This document shows positions 1 through 9,293 of a DNA stretch of 64,000 nucleotides, piece by piece; within the stretch, counting starts at the first letter, position 1, and each line of letters opens with the position of its first letter. Below the pieces are notes generated by a model. The model was not told the origin of the DNA. It did no database searches and worked only from the letters and a program-made list of their open reading frames with translations. Made by a program: the position numbers and the translations under genes. This DNA comes from Natronospira proteinivora (GTDB taxonomy: Bacteria; Pseudomonadota; Gammaproteobacteria; Natronospirales; Natronospiraceae). Location: NCBI RefSeq assembly GCF_024170465.1, contig NZ_JALJYF010000001.1:1054001-1118000 (forward strand), in the 5' to 3' direction.

Positions 1-2
1 GA

Positions 3-626
3 TCAGAACAGGCGCTGGAAACCCTGGCACCCCGTCTCGCGGATCAGCTCCCACCAGAGAATCTGGCCGACATTGAAGCACTGTCCGAAAACTGGCAGGC
101 GCTACAGCGCATGAGTGGCCATCACCCCCTGTTCGCAGAGCACAATGAGGCCGTAATGAGCATTCTCAGCGCCTCCATCAATGAATTGATTGCGGCTGGT
201 CACTGGTCCCAGGCCAATGATGAGCTACGGGAATACGCGCCCTTGTGGGTGTCGGATGAATTGCGCGCCCAACGACGGGAGCTGACCCGTTTGCAACTGG
301 CCGCCAACTACCGCCCGGCCTCCCTCAGGGCCGAACGCCAGGGACTCAATGAACGCCGGGCCCGGGTGGAAGCCTTGATCGAAGAACCGCGAATGACACC
401 GGTCTGGAGCGGGGAGCTGGTCATCGCCTGGCGGGATATGCTGGCCTGGATGCGGCCGGGCCGGGACTGGCTGACGGATCTGCGGGATGAAATCGAAACC
501 CTTTATGTGACGGCCATCGAAGCACAGATCGAGGACGGTGATCTGGAGCGGGCCGAGCAGCTGGCCCGGGAAGGCCTGGCCGTGACCGCCGAGCTGCGTG
601 AACTGAACCGCTACGTTTCGCCCTAG
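3..626 (+). CDS. Hypothetical protein, C-terminal part only
   Basis: The reading frame is open from the left edge of the window to a TAG at 624-626, so only the last ~207 codons are visible and the true start lies outside. An internal ATG at 111 is possible but the frame is open upstream of it. The visible protein is acidic, almost entirely helical and rich in Glu, Arg, Leu and Ala. It resembles helical or TPR-like scaffold segments; the final part (EDGDLERAEQLAREGL) looks like one repeat unit. There is no membrane segment and no catalytic motif. I do not recognise the family. A strong hairpin follows 15 bases after the stop. Confidence 0.6.
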   Translation, partial: SEQALETLAPRLADQLPPENLADIEALSENWQALQRMSGHHPLFAEHNEAVMSILSASINELIAAGHWSQANDELREYAPLWVSDELRAQRRELTRLQLAANYRPASLRAERQGLNERRARVEALIEEPRMTPVWSGELVIAWRDMLAWMRPGRDWLTDLRDEIETLYVTAIEAQIEDGDLERAEQLAREGLAVTAELRELNRYVSP

Positions 627-640
627 TCAGGATCAATCAT

Positions 641-671
641 GGTCCCGGCCCAATCATGATCGGCCGGGACC
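641..671 (+). terminator. Hairpin terminator after the first gene
   Basis: A perfect 10-bp inverted repeat (GGTCCCGGCC at 641-650, GGCCGGGACC at 662-671) with an 11-base loop is followed by a T-rich stretch at 672-685. It ends the + strand gene and lies 6 bases before the end of the convergent methyltransferase gene. Confidence 0.8.
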
Positions 672-677
672 TTTGAT

Positions 678-1502
678 TTATTTTTCAGCCACTACGTAGC
701 AGATCCAGCCGGCGTCGGCCTCGCCATGGGCCGCCGGGGTAAACTCACCATCCCCCTCGCCGCTTTCTTCATCGGTGCCTTCCCAATACACCGTCACCCG
801 GGCAAACCCGGCTTCCTCCAACAACTCTTGGATTTCCGGCAGGGTCCACATGCGCCAGTGATAGGTGAAGGCCTTCTTGAGCTCCGAACCATCCGGAAAG
901 GCAAAGTGGATGTGGCAGGTCATCTCGCCAGTGATGGGATCGTAGTGCGCCTGGTCCCAGATATAATCAAAACCGTCGCACTCCCGCTCTTCTTCCAGTT
1001 CCCGAAAGGCGTCATAGCCACCGAAGGCATCCAGGAACAGGACCCCGTCTTCGGCCAGATTGGTGCGGGCCTTCTCGAAATAGGTCCTGAGCGCCTTGCG
1101 GGTCTTGAACAGGTAGTAGCTGAAGTTCATGGCCAACAAGGCATCTACCGGCTCAGTCTTGGCGGTCATCACATCGCCTTCGATTAGCTGGATGCGGGCC
1201 TGCTGTTCCTTCTCAAGACGCCCCACGTGGTGTTCACGCCCCCAGGCTAGCACCTCGCCGTCCAGGTCCACGCCCACTGCGGTGTGCTCCTCATGACGCC
1301 GCACCCACTCCGCGGAGGAGTTACCCGTTCCGCAGAAGTCTTCTCTCAGGGTGATGGGTTCCCGGCCGCGGATTTCCTCGAAAACCGATTCCACGAAATC
1401 CATTTCTGCTTCCGGTTCCTGCACCGATTGCTCATAGAGGATATGCCGGTCCGCCTGACTGGCCATGCTGTTTTTCTTTGACCCACGCTTGCTCTTTGCC
1501 AT
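678..1502 (-). CDS. Class I SAM-dependent methyltransferase
   Basis: This predicted cytoplasmic methyltransferase is about 274 residues long. Its Rossmann fold starts with a glycine-rich SAM site (REDFCGTGNSSAEW, near residue 55). An acidic strand end follows (VGVDLDGEVLAWG), then a motif II/post I region (LIEGDVM). An aromatic C-terminal part carries the HWRMWTLPEIQELLEEAGF element common in small-molecule methyltransferases. The N-terminus is Lys/Ser-rich. ATG at 1502 is chosen because AAAGGG lies 7-8 bases upstream; a TTG at 1508 is in frame but worse placed. The gene stands alone between convergent and divergent neighbours. The substrate cannot be told from the sequence. Confidence 0.8.
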   Translation of the reverse strand: MAKSKRGSKKNSMASQADRHILYEQSVQEPEAEMDFVESVFEEIRGREPITLREDFCGTGNSSAEWVRRHEEHTAVGVDLDGEVLAWGREHHVGRLEKEQQARIQLIEGDVMTAKTEPVDALLAMNFSYYLFKTRKALRTYFEKARTNLAEDGVLFLDAFGGYDAFRELEEERECDGFDYIWDQAHYDPITGEMTCHIHFAFPDGSELKKAFTYHWRMWTLPEIQELLEEAGFARVTVYWEGTDEESGEGDGEFTPAAHGEADAGWICYVVAEK

Positions 1503-1681
1503 TTCCAACCCTTTAACGATTCAAGACGAACACACGATGGATGATTTTCCCGTGCTCAACTGAGATAATCCAAGCCGTTTGGCCGGTATTCAAAGGGCGC
1601 ATTGTACGCAGAAATGCGCCGTGACGCCCTACCCCCTTTGGCCGGCCCCGGTATCCAAGACAACCCTTCGGAGTGCAATCG

Positions 1682-3130
1682 ATGAATTCTGTTCGAATCA
1701 CCAGCCTCATCGCCCTGCTGTTTCTGGCTACTGTCCTGTGGTCAATTCCCGCTCAGGCCGAGGAGGAAGAGATCTCGGAACTGGACGCCGAACTGGTGGA
1801 TACCGCCAATACACTCAAGACCGCGGGCCTTGAGAGTGACCTGGCCTGGAATCTGACCGAAGACTTGCTGACCAAGGTGGGGCCGCGCTTTGCCGGTACC
1901 GAGGGTGACCGGGCAGCGGTGAGCTGGGCCTTGACCCAGATGCGTGAGCTGGGGTTCGAGAACATTCAGGCCGAAGAAGTGGAAGTGCCCCGCTGGGTGC
2001 GCGGCGAAATCGACGTGGAGATCACCGGCCCCTATCCCCAGCCATTGGTAGCCGTGGCCCTGGGTGGCAGCATTGGTACCGAGGATGGCGGCATTGAAGC
2101 CCCGGTTCGCAAGGTGCATGACATTGAAGAGCTGGAATCCCTGAACCGCTCCCAAGTGGAAGGGCATATCGTCTACTTCAGCCAGCGCATGGAACGAACC
2201 CGGGACGCCTCCGGCTACAGTGAAGCGGTGGCCAACCGTTCCTCCGGGCCGGCGCTGGCCTCGGAGATGGGCGCGGTGGCTGCGGTGATCCGCTCCATCG
2301 GCAGCTCGGATGAACGCGTGGCTCATACCGGCGGCACCCATTTCCCGGAGGACGTCAAGCGGATTCCGGCCGCAGCCCTGTCCAACCCGGATGCCAACCT
2401 GCTGGAACGCCAGCTGGCGGAAGGCCGGCCCGTGACCCTGCGAATGGAGCTGACCTCCCGCAATCTGGAGCCCACCAAGTCCGCCAATGTGATCGGCGAG
2501 ATTCCCGGCACCGACCCCGATGCCGGTGTGGTGCTGCTGGGCGCCCATCTGGATTCCTGGGATATCACCCCCGGCGCCCATGACGCCGCAGCCTGCGTGG
2601 GCATTATCACCGCCGCCGCCCGGCTGATTCAGGAAATGGACGAGCCGCCCCGGCGGACCATTCGCGTGGTGCTATTTGCCAATGAGGAGTTCGGGCTCTC
2701 TGGCGCCCGCACCTATACCGAGAACCGCCGTCATCAACTGGATGATCACTTCGTGGGTATCGGGGCGGATCTGGGCGCCCATGCGGTTTGGCGCTTTGAA
2801 ACCCGCATGAATGAAGACAGCTTGCCCCTGGGTCGAGCCTTTCATCAGGTGATCAAGGACATGGCCATGCACGATGACGAGACCATCGAGCTGGGCGGCA
2901 ACGATGCCTACGGCATTCCGGATTTCATTCCCCTGCGGGAAGCCGGCCTGCCCATCCTGGACCCCATGCAGGACGCCCGGCCCTACTTCGACATCCACCA
3001 CACCATCAACGACACTCTGGACAAGGTGGATCCGGAGGAGCTGAAGCAGAATGTGGCCATCTATACCGCCCTGACCTGGCTGGCGGCTAACGTGGACGGG
3101 GATTTCCGGCCGGTGCCGGAAGAGGATTGA
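1682..3130 (+). CDS. Exported M28-family metallopeptidase (carboxypeptidase Q-like)
   Basis: This is a secreted di-zinc aminopeptidase or carboxypeptidase of about 482 residues. The N-terminus is a signal peptide (residues 1-27, ending PAQA). A PA-like insert lies near residues 140-250. The catalytic M28 domain follows: HLDSWD (His289), Asp301, the Glu pair E335/E336 in FANEEFG, and the late zinc ligand in FDIHHT (His439/440). These match the cocatalytic zinc ligands of the family and most resemble the plasma glutamate carboxypeptidase/CPQ branch. ATG at 1682 has GGAG eight bases upstream; GTG at 1673 is less likely. The sequence around Asp301 reads GAHDAAACVG, where relatives usually have GA(x)DDGAG, so the shell of the active site differs slightly. 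Confidence 0.88.
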   Translation: MNSVRITSLIALLFLATVLWSIPAQAEEEEISELDAELVDTANTLKTAGLESDLAWNLTEDLLTKVGPRFAGTEGDRAAVSWALTQMRELGFENIQAEEVEVPRWVRGEIDVEITGPYPQPLVAVALGGSIGTEDGGIEAPVRKVHDIEELESLNRSQVEGHIVYFSQRMERTRDASGYSEAVANRSSGPALASEMGAVAAVIRSIGSSDERVAHTGGTHFPEDVKRIPAAALSNPDANLLERQLAEGRPVTLRMELTSRNLEPTKSANVIGEIPGTDPDAGVVLLGAHLDSWDITPGAHDAAACVGIITAAARLIQEMDEPPRRTIRVVLFANEEFGLSGARTYTENRRHQLDDHFVGIGADLGAHAVWRFETRMNEDSLPLGRAFHQVIKDMAMHDDETIELGGNDAYGIPDFIPLREAGLPILDPMQDARPYFDIHHTINDTLDKVDPEELKQNVAIYTALTWLAANVDGDFRPVPEED

Positions 3131-3138
3131 TACCTGCG

Positions 3139-3177
3139 GGCCGGGCCGGACCGCTTCAGGCAACGTCCGGCTCGGCC
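3139..3177. terminator. Shared hairpin at convergent gene ends (M28 peptidase / dusA)
   Basis: The arms 3139-3151 and 3165-3177 pair over 13 bases with one G-T wobble. The right arm lies inside the 3' end of dusA, whose stop is at 3156-3158. No T-run follows on either strand, so it is not a textbook intrinsic terminator. It could stabilise mRNA 3' ends or assist Rho-dependent termination. Confidence 0.5.
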
Positions 3178-4145
3178 ACCCGCCCCAGGGCCTCCAGGAC
3201 AGTGGCCTCGGCCGAAAGATTCCGGCCCATGTTCTCGGCCAGGCCCCGGCGCCAGTGACGGGCACCCGGCACACCCTGGAACAAGCCGTGGATATTTCTC
3301 AGGAGCAGGCTTTTGGGAACCCCCTCGACTTCCATCCGGGCACAATAGGCCGCGTATTCCCGGGCCACCTCGGCCCGGCTCAGACTCGCCGCCTTGTCAC
3401 CGAATAACCGTTGATCCGCCTCGGCCAGCATCCAGGGATTACTGCAGGCGGCCCGCCCAATCATCACCCCGTGGAAATCATCCAGCAGGGTTTCGGCTTC
3501 ATCCAGGCTTTGAATCCCACCGTTGATCACGATCTCCAACTGGGGGAAACGATGGCGCATCAGGCGCACCCGATCGAAATCCAGGGGCGGGATGTCCCGG
3601 TTCTGCTTGGGGCTTAGGCCCTTGAGCCAGGCCTTGCGGGCATGCACGGCAAAGTGCCGGCAGCTGGTGGCCGAGACGGTATCAAGGAATTCACTGAGAG
3701 CGGCATCGCTGTCCTGATCGTCCACCCCGATCCGGCATTTCACCGTCACCGGAATGGAGACCGCTTGCTTCATGGCGGCCACGCAGTCGGCCACCAGGGC
3801 GGGTTCGCGCATCAGGCAGGCGCCGAAACGTCCGGCCTGGACCCGGTCACTGGGACAACCCACATTGAGATTGACCTCGTCGTAACCCTGCCCTTCTGCG
3901 ATTCGTGCCGCCTCGGCCAGGACCTCGGGTTCGGAGCCTCCCAGCTGCAGTGCCAGGGGGTGCTCGATGGCCGAGAAGGCCAACAGGCGATCACGCCGGC
4001 CCTGAATCACCGCGCGGGCATGCACCATTTCCGTGTACAGCAACACCCGGCGGCTGATCAGCCGCAGGAAATAGCGGAAATGTCGGTCTGTCCAATCCAT
4101 CATGGGCGCGACAGACAGACGATGATCCAGGGCTTGCGTGCTCAT
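3156..4145 (-). CDS. dusA: tRNA-dihydrouridine synthase A
   Basis: This FMN-dependent enzyme reduces uridines in the D-loop of tRNAs (U20/U20a for DusA in E. coli). At 329 residues it has the normal length. The N-terminal TIM barrel opens with SVAPMMDWTDRHFR. It carries the DusA signature NLNVGCPSDRVQAGRFGACL, with the catalytic Cys at residue 97. The FMN-phosphate region includes VKCRIGVDD and INGGI. The extended C-terminal helical domain ends near RNIHGLFQGVPGAR...LAENMG. The gene starts one base after the typA stop, so the two are probably cotranscribed from upstream of typA. Confidence 0.95.
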   Translation of the reverse strand: MSTQALDHRLSVAPMMDWTDRHFRYFLRLISRRVLLYTEMVHARAVIQGRRDRLLAFSAIEHPLALQLGGSEPEVLAEAARIAEGQGYDEVNLNVGCPSDRVQAGRFGACLMREPALVADCVAAMKQAVSIPVTVKCRIGVDDQDSDAALSEFLDTVSATSCRHFAVHARKAWLKGLSPKQNRDIPPLDFDRVRLMRHRFPQLEIVINGGIQSLDEAETLLDDFHGVMIGRAACSNPWMLAEADQRLFGDKAASLSRAEVAREYAAYCARMEVEGVPKSLLLRNIHGLFQGVPGARHWRRGLAENMGRNLSAEATVLEALGRVAEPDVA

Positions 4146-4146
4146 G

Positions 4147-5961
4147 TCAGGCAGACTTGCGGGATGCCTTTTTCCGGTCGCTTTCGGTAAGCCAGCGCTT
4201 GCGCACCCGAAGGCTGCCCGGGGTCACCTCGATCAATTCATCGTCATTGATGAATTCCAGGGCCTGCTCCAGGGTCAGGTTGATGGGCGGTGTCAGCTGA
4301 ATGGCATCGTCCTTGCCGGAAGCGCGCACATTGGTCAGCTGCTTGGCCTTCTGGGGGTTCACGGTAAGATCGTTTTCCCGCGCATGAATCCCGATCACCT
4401 GCCCCTCGTACACCGGATCCCCGGGAGAGACGAACAGCTTGCCCCGGTCCTGCAGGTTGAACAAGGCAAAGCCCACGGCCTTGCCCTGGCCATTGGAGAT
4501 GATCGCGCCGTTACGACGAGCGCCCAGATCGGCACTGCTCAGCGGGCCATACTGATCAAAAACATGGTGCATGATGCCAGTGCCGGAGGTGAGCGTCCGG
4601 AAATCGGTCTGGAAACCAATCAAGCCTCGGGCCGGGATCTTGTAATCCAGACGCACCCGGCCCTTGCCGTCGGGGGCCATGTTTTCCAGTTGGCCGCCGC
4701 GTTCGCCCAAGGCCTCCATCACCGCACCCTGGGTGGCTTCTTCCAGGTCCACGGTCAACAGTTCCCAGGGCTCCTGCTTGACGCCATCGATTTCCTTGAC
4801 GATCACCTCGGGGCGGGAAACGGCCAGCTCGTAACTCTCGCGGCGCATGTTTTCCAGCAGGATCGACAGGTGCAGCTCACCCCGACCGGAGACCTTGAAC
4901 TTCTCCGGATCGGCGGTTTCTTCCACCTTCAAGGCCACGTTGTGGATGGTTTCCTTCAACAGGCGCTCACGGACCTGGCGACTGGTGACGTACTTGCCTT
5001 CCTTGCCGGCGAAGGGCGAAGTATTGGTCTCGAAGGTCATGCTGATGGTGGGCTCGTCCACGGTCAGCGGCTTCATGGCTTCCGGGTGTTCCGGGTCGCA
5101 GACGGTGTCCGACACCCGGGGGAAATCCATGCCGCTGAAGGCCACGATGTCGCCGGCGGAGGCCTCCTCCACCTCGACCCGCTCCAGGCCCATGAAACCG
5201 AAGACATTCATGATCCGTTCCCGGCGTTGCTTGCCGTCTCGGTCAACCACCACCACCGGGCTGTTCTTGCGCATAGTGCCCTTGCGAATTCGGCCAATGG
5301 CGATGGCACCCAGATAGCTGGAGTAATCCAGGGAGGTCACCTGCATCTGCAGCGGTGAATCCGGGTCCACTGCCGGCGGCGGCACTTCTTCCACCAGGGT
5401 CTTGAACAGGGCCTGCATGTCTTCGGCCGGCTCAGGCTCCATATTGGCCCAGCCGTTCAGGGCCGAGGCATAGACCACTGGGAAATCCAGCTGGTCTTCA
5501 TCGGCACCCAGGTGGTCCAGCAGATCGAAGGTCTGGTCCAGCACCCAGTCCGGACGGGCCCCGGGACGGTCGATCTTGTTGATCACCACAATGGGCTTGA
5601 GGCCGTGGGAAAAGGCCTTCTGGCAGACAAAGCGGGTCTGGGGCATGGGCCCGTCCACCGCGTCCACCAGCAGCACAAAGGCATCCACCATGGAGAGCAC
5701 CCGTTCCACTTCCCCGCCGAAATCGGCGTGACCGGGAGTATCCACGATGTTGATACGGTAGTCCTGCCATTCAATCGCCGTGTTCTTCGACAGGATCGTG
5801 ATCCCGCGTTCACGTTCGATATCATTGGAGTCCATGGCCCGATCAGGCAGGGTCTCGGCCCGCTCAAGGGTGCCGGACTGCTGAAGGAGACGATCCACGA
5901 GTGTTGTCTTGCCATGGTCGACATGCGCGACAATGGCCACGTTTCTGAGCTTTTCTATCAC
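4147..5961 (-). CDS. typA: Ribosome-associated translational GTPase TypA/BipA
   Basis: TypA is a ribosome-dependent GTPase related to EF-G that helps 50S assembly and stress or cold growth. The 604 residues match the family. Motifs in order are G1 AHVDHGKT (12-19), the switch I/II region with RERGITI and [10 protein letters not shown]4 NKID, domain II, and an EF-G domain III/V region. The TypA-specific C-terminal domain ends in a basic tail ([18 protein letters not shown]). The start is a GTG at 5961 with GGTGG upstream. The gene leads a tight pair with dusA. About 115 bases separate it from the divergent DUF3301 gene. Confidence 0.96.
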   Translation of the reverse strand: MIEKLRNVAIVAHVDHGKTTLVDRLLQQSGTLERAETLPDRAMDSNDIERERGITILSKNTAIEWQDYRINIVDTPGHADFGGEVERVLSMVDAFVLLVDAVDGPMPQTRFVCQKAFSHGLKPIVVINKIDRPGARPDWVLDQTFDLLDHLGADEDQLDFPVVYASALNGWANMEPEPAEDMQALFKTLVEEVPPPAVDPDSPLQMQVTSLDYSSYLGAIAIGRIRKGTMRKNSPVVVVDRDGKQRRERIMNVFGFMGLERVEVEEASAGDIVAFSGMDFPRVSDTVCDPEHPEAMKPLTVDEPTISMTFETNTSPFAGKEGKYVTSRQVRERLLKETIHNVALKVEETADPEKFKVSGRGELHLSILLENMRRESYELAVSRPEVIVKEIDGVKQEPWELLTVDLEEATQGAVMEALGERGGQLENMAPDGKGRVRLDYKIPARGLIGFQTDFRTLTSGTGIMHHVFDQYGPLSSADLGARRNGAIISNGQGKAVGFALFNLQDRGKLFVSPGDPVYEGQVIGIHARENDLTVNPQKAKQLTNVRASGKDDAIQLTPPINLTLEQALEFINDDELIEVTPGSLRVRKRWLTESDRKKASRKSA

Positions 5962-6076
5962 TGAAATACCACCGGAAGGGAAAATTTAATCCACCATTGT
6001 ATCATTGCTCGCATCGCGAAGCTCCCATAGGATGAAAGGGATCATTCAATTCGCCCCTGAACCGGAGCAAAACCGC

Positions 6077-6400
6077 ATGCTCAGCGCCAGTCACCTTACC
6101 TTCCTGCTGATCTTCGGGTTGGTTCTCTGGCTGTGGCGGGACAATCTCGCCGCTCGCGAAGTGGCCATTGAGGCCGTCAAGCGTACCTGTCAGCAGTTGG
6201 GCGTGCAGATGCTGGACCAGACCGTGGCCATTCAGCGTGTCCGACCCAATCTGAGCAGCCGGGGGCTGCGCCTACGGCGCAAATACCAGTTCGAATTCAG
6301 CATTGACGGCGGCGAACGCTTCCCGGGCCGGGCCGAACTGCTCGGCCAGCGCGTGATTTCCGTCCAACTGGACGGCCCCGAAGGCATGGTGATTTCATGA
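6077..6400 (+). CDS. DUF3301 small membrane-anchored protein
   Basis: This is a small protein of about 107 residues. One N-terminal transmembrane helix (LTFLLIFGLVLWLWRDN) is followed by a short soluble domain with the DUF3301 pattern: a basic RRKYQFEFS strand, then RFPGRAELLGQRV and a Leu/Asp-rich end. Its role is unknown. I place the start at ATG 6077 because GGAG lies 9 bases upstream; an in-frame ATG at 6005 would put a hydrophilic leader before the helix. Its stop overlaps the start of the ThrE-like exporter by four bases (ATGA), so the two are translationally coupled. Confidence 0.8.
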   Translation: MLSASHLTFLLIFGLVLWLWRDNLAAREVAIEAVKRTCQQLGVQMLDQTVAIQRVRPNLSSRGLRLRRKYQFEFSIDGGERFPGRAELLGQRVISVQLDGPEGMVIS

Positions 6401-7638
6401 CGGAACTGGAGCGCCGGGAGATCAGCGCTACCCGGGAAGGCCGAGGCCGGGCCGAACTGGTGCTGGAGATTGGACGTGCCCTGCTCCGCCTGGGAGCACC
6501 TGCCTATCGCCTGGAAGACACCATGCGGCTGGTGGCCCGACGCCTGGGGCTGGAAGGGCAATTCTACTGCACGCCCACGGCCTTCATCGCCGCCCTGGGG
6601 CGGGGTTCTCGCCAGCGCAGCTTCATGGCCCGGGTGGATGAATCCGAGATTCACTTGGGCAAGATGTCACGCATCCATGATGTCATCGAATCCCTTTCCC
6701 AGGGCATCCTCAGCCCGGTGGCCGCCATTCGCCAGGTGCGGGAGATCATGGACAGCGCCGTCCAATACCCCCTGCTGGTTCGCTTGATTGCCCCCGCCCT
6801 GTTCTCGGCCGCAGTGGCCATCCTGTTCGGCGGGGGCGTGATTGAGCTGGCGGTAGCCTGCCTGCTGGGCATGGTGACCGGCGGCCTGGGGCTGGTGATG
6901 AGGCGATCGGTCAATCTCGCCCGGCTCTACCCCCCCGTGGCGGGCATGCTGTCGGCGGTCCTCGCTGGCATGGCCCTGCTGGTCCTGCCGGATTTCTCCG
7001 TCTATCTTGCCCTGATCGCCGGGCTGATCGTACTCATGCCCGGCCTGGGCCTGACCTTGGCCACCCGGGAACTGGCCAGCGGCCATTTGGTCGCCGGCAG
7101 TTCCCGCATGGCCGGAGCGATAGTGGCCCTGGTCGTTGTCGGCTTCGGGGTGGCCCTGGGCAGTCAGATCAGCCAGGTGGTCAGCGGCCCCTGGCCACAG
7201 GAAATCAGCCAGGCGATTCCCGCCTGGACGCCCTGGCTGGCCATTCTGGCGGCGGGCATCGGTTTTACCGTGCTGTTCAATGCCACGCCTAACAAACTGG
7301 GCTGGATCCTAGCCGGCGGCATCATCGCGGTGGAAGTGGGTGGACGAGTCTCGGATTGGCTGAACCCAGGTCTGGGGGCGCTAGTAGGGGCCTTGCTGGT
7401 GGGCTTGCTGGGTAATCTCTATGCCCGCTACCGCAACCGCCCGGCGGTCATCATCCAGGTCCCCGGCATCATGCTCATGGTACCGGGCAGTCTCAGTTTC
7501 CGGGGCCTGAGCTCTTTGCTGGAGCAGGACGCACTGGGCGGGGTTCAGATTGGATTCACCGTGGCGCTGGTGGCCGCAGGCCTGAGCACCGGGCTAATTC
7601 TGGCCAGCGCCCTGCTCCCGCCCCAACGTGCGCTGTAA
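6397..7638 (+). CDS. Threonine/serine exporter family membrane protein (ThrE/DUF1212)
   Basis: This is an inner-membrane protein of 413 residues. The N-terminal cytoplasmic DUF1212 part (residues ~20-130, LRLGAPAYRLEDTMRLV and TAFIAALG) is followed by about ten hydrophobic helices covering a ThrE domain and a C-terminal DUF3815-like half. Characterised relatives such as Corynebacterium ThrE export threonine and serine; the substrate here is inferred from the family. It is translationally coupled to the preceding DUF3301 gene, and srkA follows after 20 bases. Confidence 0.85.
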   Translation: MTELERREISATREGRGRAELVLEIGRALLRLGAPAYRLEDTMRLVARRLGLEGQFYCTPTAFIAALGRGSRQRSFMARVDESEIHLGKMSRIHDVIESLSQGILSPVAAIRQVREIMDSAVQYPLLVRLIAPALFSAAVAILFGGGVIELAVACLLGMVTGGLGLVMRRSVNLARLYPPVAGMLSAVLAGMALLVLPDFSVYLALIAGLIVLMPGLGLTLATRELASGHLVAGSSRMAGAIVALVVVGFGVALGSQISQVVSGPWPQEISQAIPAWTPWLAILAAGIGFTVLFNATPNKLGWILAGGIIAVEVGGRVSDWLNPGLGALVGALLVGLLGNLYARYRNRPAVIIQVPGIMLMVPGSLSFRGLSSLLEQDALGGVQIGFTVALVAAGLSTGLILASALLPPQRAL

Positions 7639-7658
7639 GCGACAACCAAGGCAACAAC

Positions 7659-8648
7659 ATGCAAAGTTATTCGGATCTTTCTCCGAGCACCATTCTCAAC
7701 GCCGTGGAAGCCGCTGGCTTTGAGCCGGACGGACGCATTACGGCACTGAACAGTTATGAAAACCGGGTTTATCAGTTGGGCCAGGTTTCCGGCGGGCTGA
7801 TCGTGGCCAAGTTCTATCGCCCGGGGCGCTGGTCCGATGCCACCATTCTCGAGGAACACGGCTTCGCCCAGGAACTGGCCGAAGCGGAATTGCCGGTGGT
7901 GGCCCCCCATGAACTGGCCAACGGCAGCACCCTGCTTCACCATGCTGAGCATCGCCTGACGGTGTTCCCGTCCATCGGGGGCCGACCCCCAGCCCTGGAT
8001 CAAAGCGAAGACCTGCGCCAGATGGGACGCTTGCTGGCCCGCATCCACAATGTGGGCGCGACCCATCCCTTCGAGCATCGCGCCAGCCTATCACCGGCCC
8101 GGCTCGCCGCGGAAGCCGTGGAGCAGGTCAATCGACGCCAGCTGGTACCGGATCACCTCACCGAAAGCTGGCACAACCTGTCCGAGGTGATCACTCAGCG
8201 CATCCGGCAACGGATGGAAGAAGCCGGACCGTTGCGCACTCTCCGCATCCACGGCGACTCCCATCCCGGCAATGTGCTCTGGCGAGACGATGGTCCCTGG
8301 GTGCTGGATCTGGACGATGCGGTCAACGGCCCGGCCATCCAGGATCTGTGGATGTATCTCTCCGGTGACCGGGAATACCAGAGTGCCCGACTGCATGAGC
8401 TACTGGAAGGCTACAGCAGCTTCAGAAGTTTCGATCCCAGGGAGCTGTATGTGATCGAGGCCCTGCGGGCCATGCGCATGCTCTATTTCCTGGGCTGGAT
8501 TGCCGGACGCTGGGATGATCCGGCCTTTCCCCAGGCCTTCCCTGACTTTGCCGAACCCCGCTATTGGGACCGGCAGATTCTCGGGCTTCAGGAGCAACTG
8601 GCCGCCCTCGACGAGTCACCGCTGGTGTGGCAAGGCGCTGGTTTCTAG
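7659..8648 (+). CDS. srkA: Stress response kinase SrkA (RdoA/YihE family)
   Basis: SrkA is a small cytoplasmic Ser/Thr kinase with a choline-kinase-like fold that protects Gram-negative cells under stress. The 329 residues match E. coli SrkA. Diagnostic motifs are YENRVYQ near residue 29, the invariant VAKFYRP strand with the ATP-binding Lys, the catalytic loop IHGDSHPGNVLW (His198, Asp200), and the metal-binding DLDDAVNGP (Asp217/Asp219). The C-terminal helices include RAMRMLYFLGWIAGRWDDP. AAGG lies 7 bases before the ATG. In E. coli srkA precedes dsbA; here it follows an exporter gene, so the neighbourhood is not conserved. Confidence 0.93.
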   Translation: MQSYSDLSPSTILNAVEAAGFEPDGRITALNSYENRVYQLGQVSGGLIVAKFYRPGRWSDATILEEHGFAQELAEAELPVVAPHELANGSTLLHHAEHRLTVFPSIGGRPPALDQSEDLRQMGRLLARIHNVGATHPFEHRASLSPARLAAEAVEQVNRRQLVPDHLTESWHNLSEVITQRIRQRMEEAGPLRTLRIHGDSHPGNVLWRDDGPWVLDLDDAVNGPAIQDLWMYLSGDREYQSARLHELLEGYSSFRSFDPRELYVIEALRAMRMLYFLGWIAGRWDDPAFPQAFPDFAEPRYWDRQILGLQEQLAALDESPLVWQGAGF

Positions 8649-8786
8649 CAGGTCCGCTACCTGTCATCGTGATGCTTTTTGATAAAGCTTGAAAAGCGCT
8701 CGGGCCAGTCCCAAGATTAAGTAACGAGGGGATGTTTCATTCACGCTCCGAAGACTTCCCCGGAGCTACGGCAAGGGAGCTAGTCT

Positions 8787-9236
8787 ATGAAGGTCGATAT
8801 GCCGCTCACCTGGGTTGTGGTGGCTGACGCCAGCCGCGCCCGTTTCCTGCATTTCAAGGGTCATGTCAGTGGACTTGAAGAGATCCATGACATGGTCAAC
8901 CCCGAAGGAAGACTCCGCAACCAAGATCTGGTCACCGACAAGCACGGCACCACCAGTGACCGCAAAGGGGTAGGCACCCCGCAAATGGGCGATAACGCCG
9001 AAGCTGCCCACCAGGTGGAACGCGCCTTTGCCCAGGAAGTGGCCAAGGAGCTGGGCAAAATGAGCCGGGAAGCTGGCGTCAAGGCCTTGCATATCGCCGC
9101 CCCGCCCCGTTTCCTGGGTGATCTCCGAAAAAGCCTGGACAAGAACACCAACGGCCTAGTGAAACACGAAATCAACAAGGATATCTCAGCCCTGAGCCTG
9201 GACGAGATCAAGCGGCATCTGGACCGGGCCGCCTGA
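8787..9236 (+). CDS. Host-attachment family protein (Pfam Host_attach type)
   Basis: This cytoplasmic protein of 149 residues matches the family named after an Agrobacterium/Rhizobium host-attachment gene. It opens with WVVVADASRARFLHF and continues through the DLVTDKHGTTSDRKG stretch. A helical EVAKELGKMSREAG segment leads to the conserved APPRFLGDLRKSL and a C-terminal DISALSLDEIKRHL. Fold predictions for this family resemble eRF1 domain 3-like proteins. A role in free-living bacteria is unknown, and the name should not be read as evidence of host association. GGGAG lies upstream of the ATG. The preceding 138 bases contain nothing I can identify. Confidence 0.85.
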   Translation: MKVDMPLTWVVVADASRARFLHFKGHVSGLEEIHDMVNPEGRLRNQDLVTDKHGTTSDRKGVGTPQMGDNAEAAHQVERAFAQEVAKELGKMSREAGVKALHIAAPPRFLGDLRKSLDKNTNGLVKHEINKDISALSLDEIKRHLDRAA

Positions 9237-9240
9237 CGCC

Positions 9241-9293
9241 AGACCGGGTCATGGTGGGGACGGTCAGTGGCCGTCCAACTCATGACCCGGTCT
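9241..9293. terminator. Long perfect hairpin shared by convergent genes
   Basis: The arms AGACCGGGTCATG (9241-9253) and CATGACCCGGTCT (9281-9293) are perfect over 13 bases. A nested GGACGG/CCGTCC pair sits in the loop. The right arm and part of the loop lie within the last codons and stop of the LysR gene (stop 9264-9266). TCTTTCATT follows on the + strand, so this probably terminates the host-attachment-like gene. Confidence 0.65.

Noticed and set aside
4138-5358. Long + strand open frame opposite typA
   Set aside because: It is the antisense shadow of a highly conserved gene: His/Gln/Gly-rich, no ribosome site and no family resemblance.
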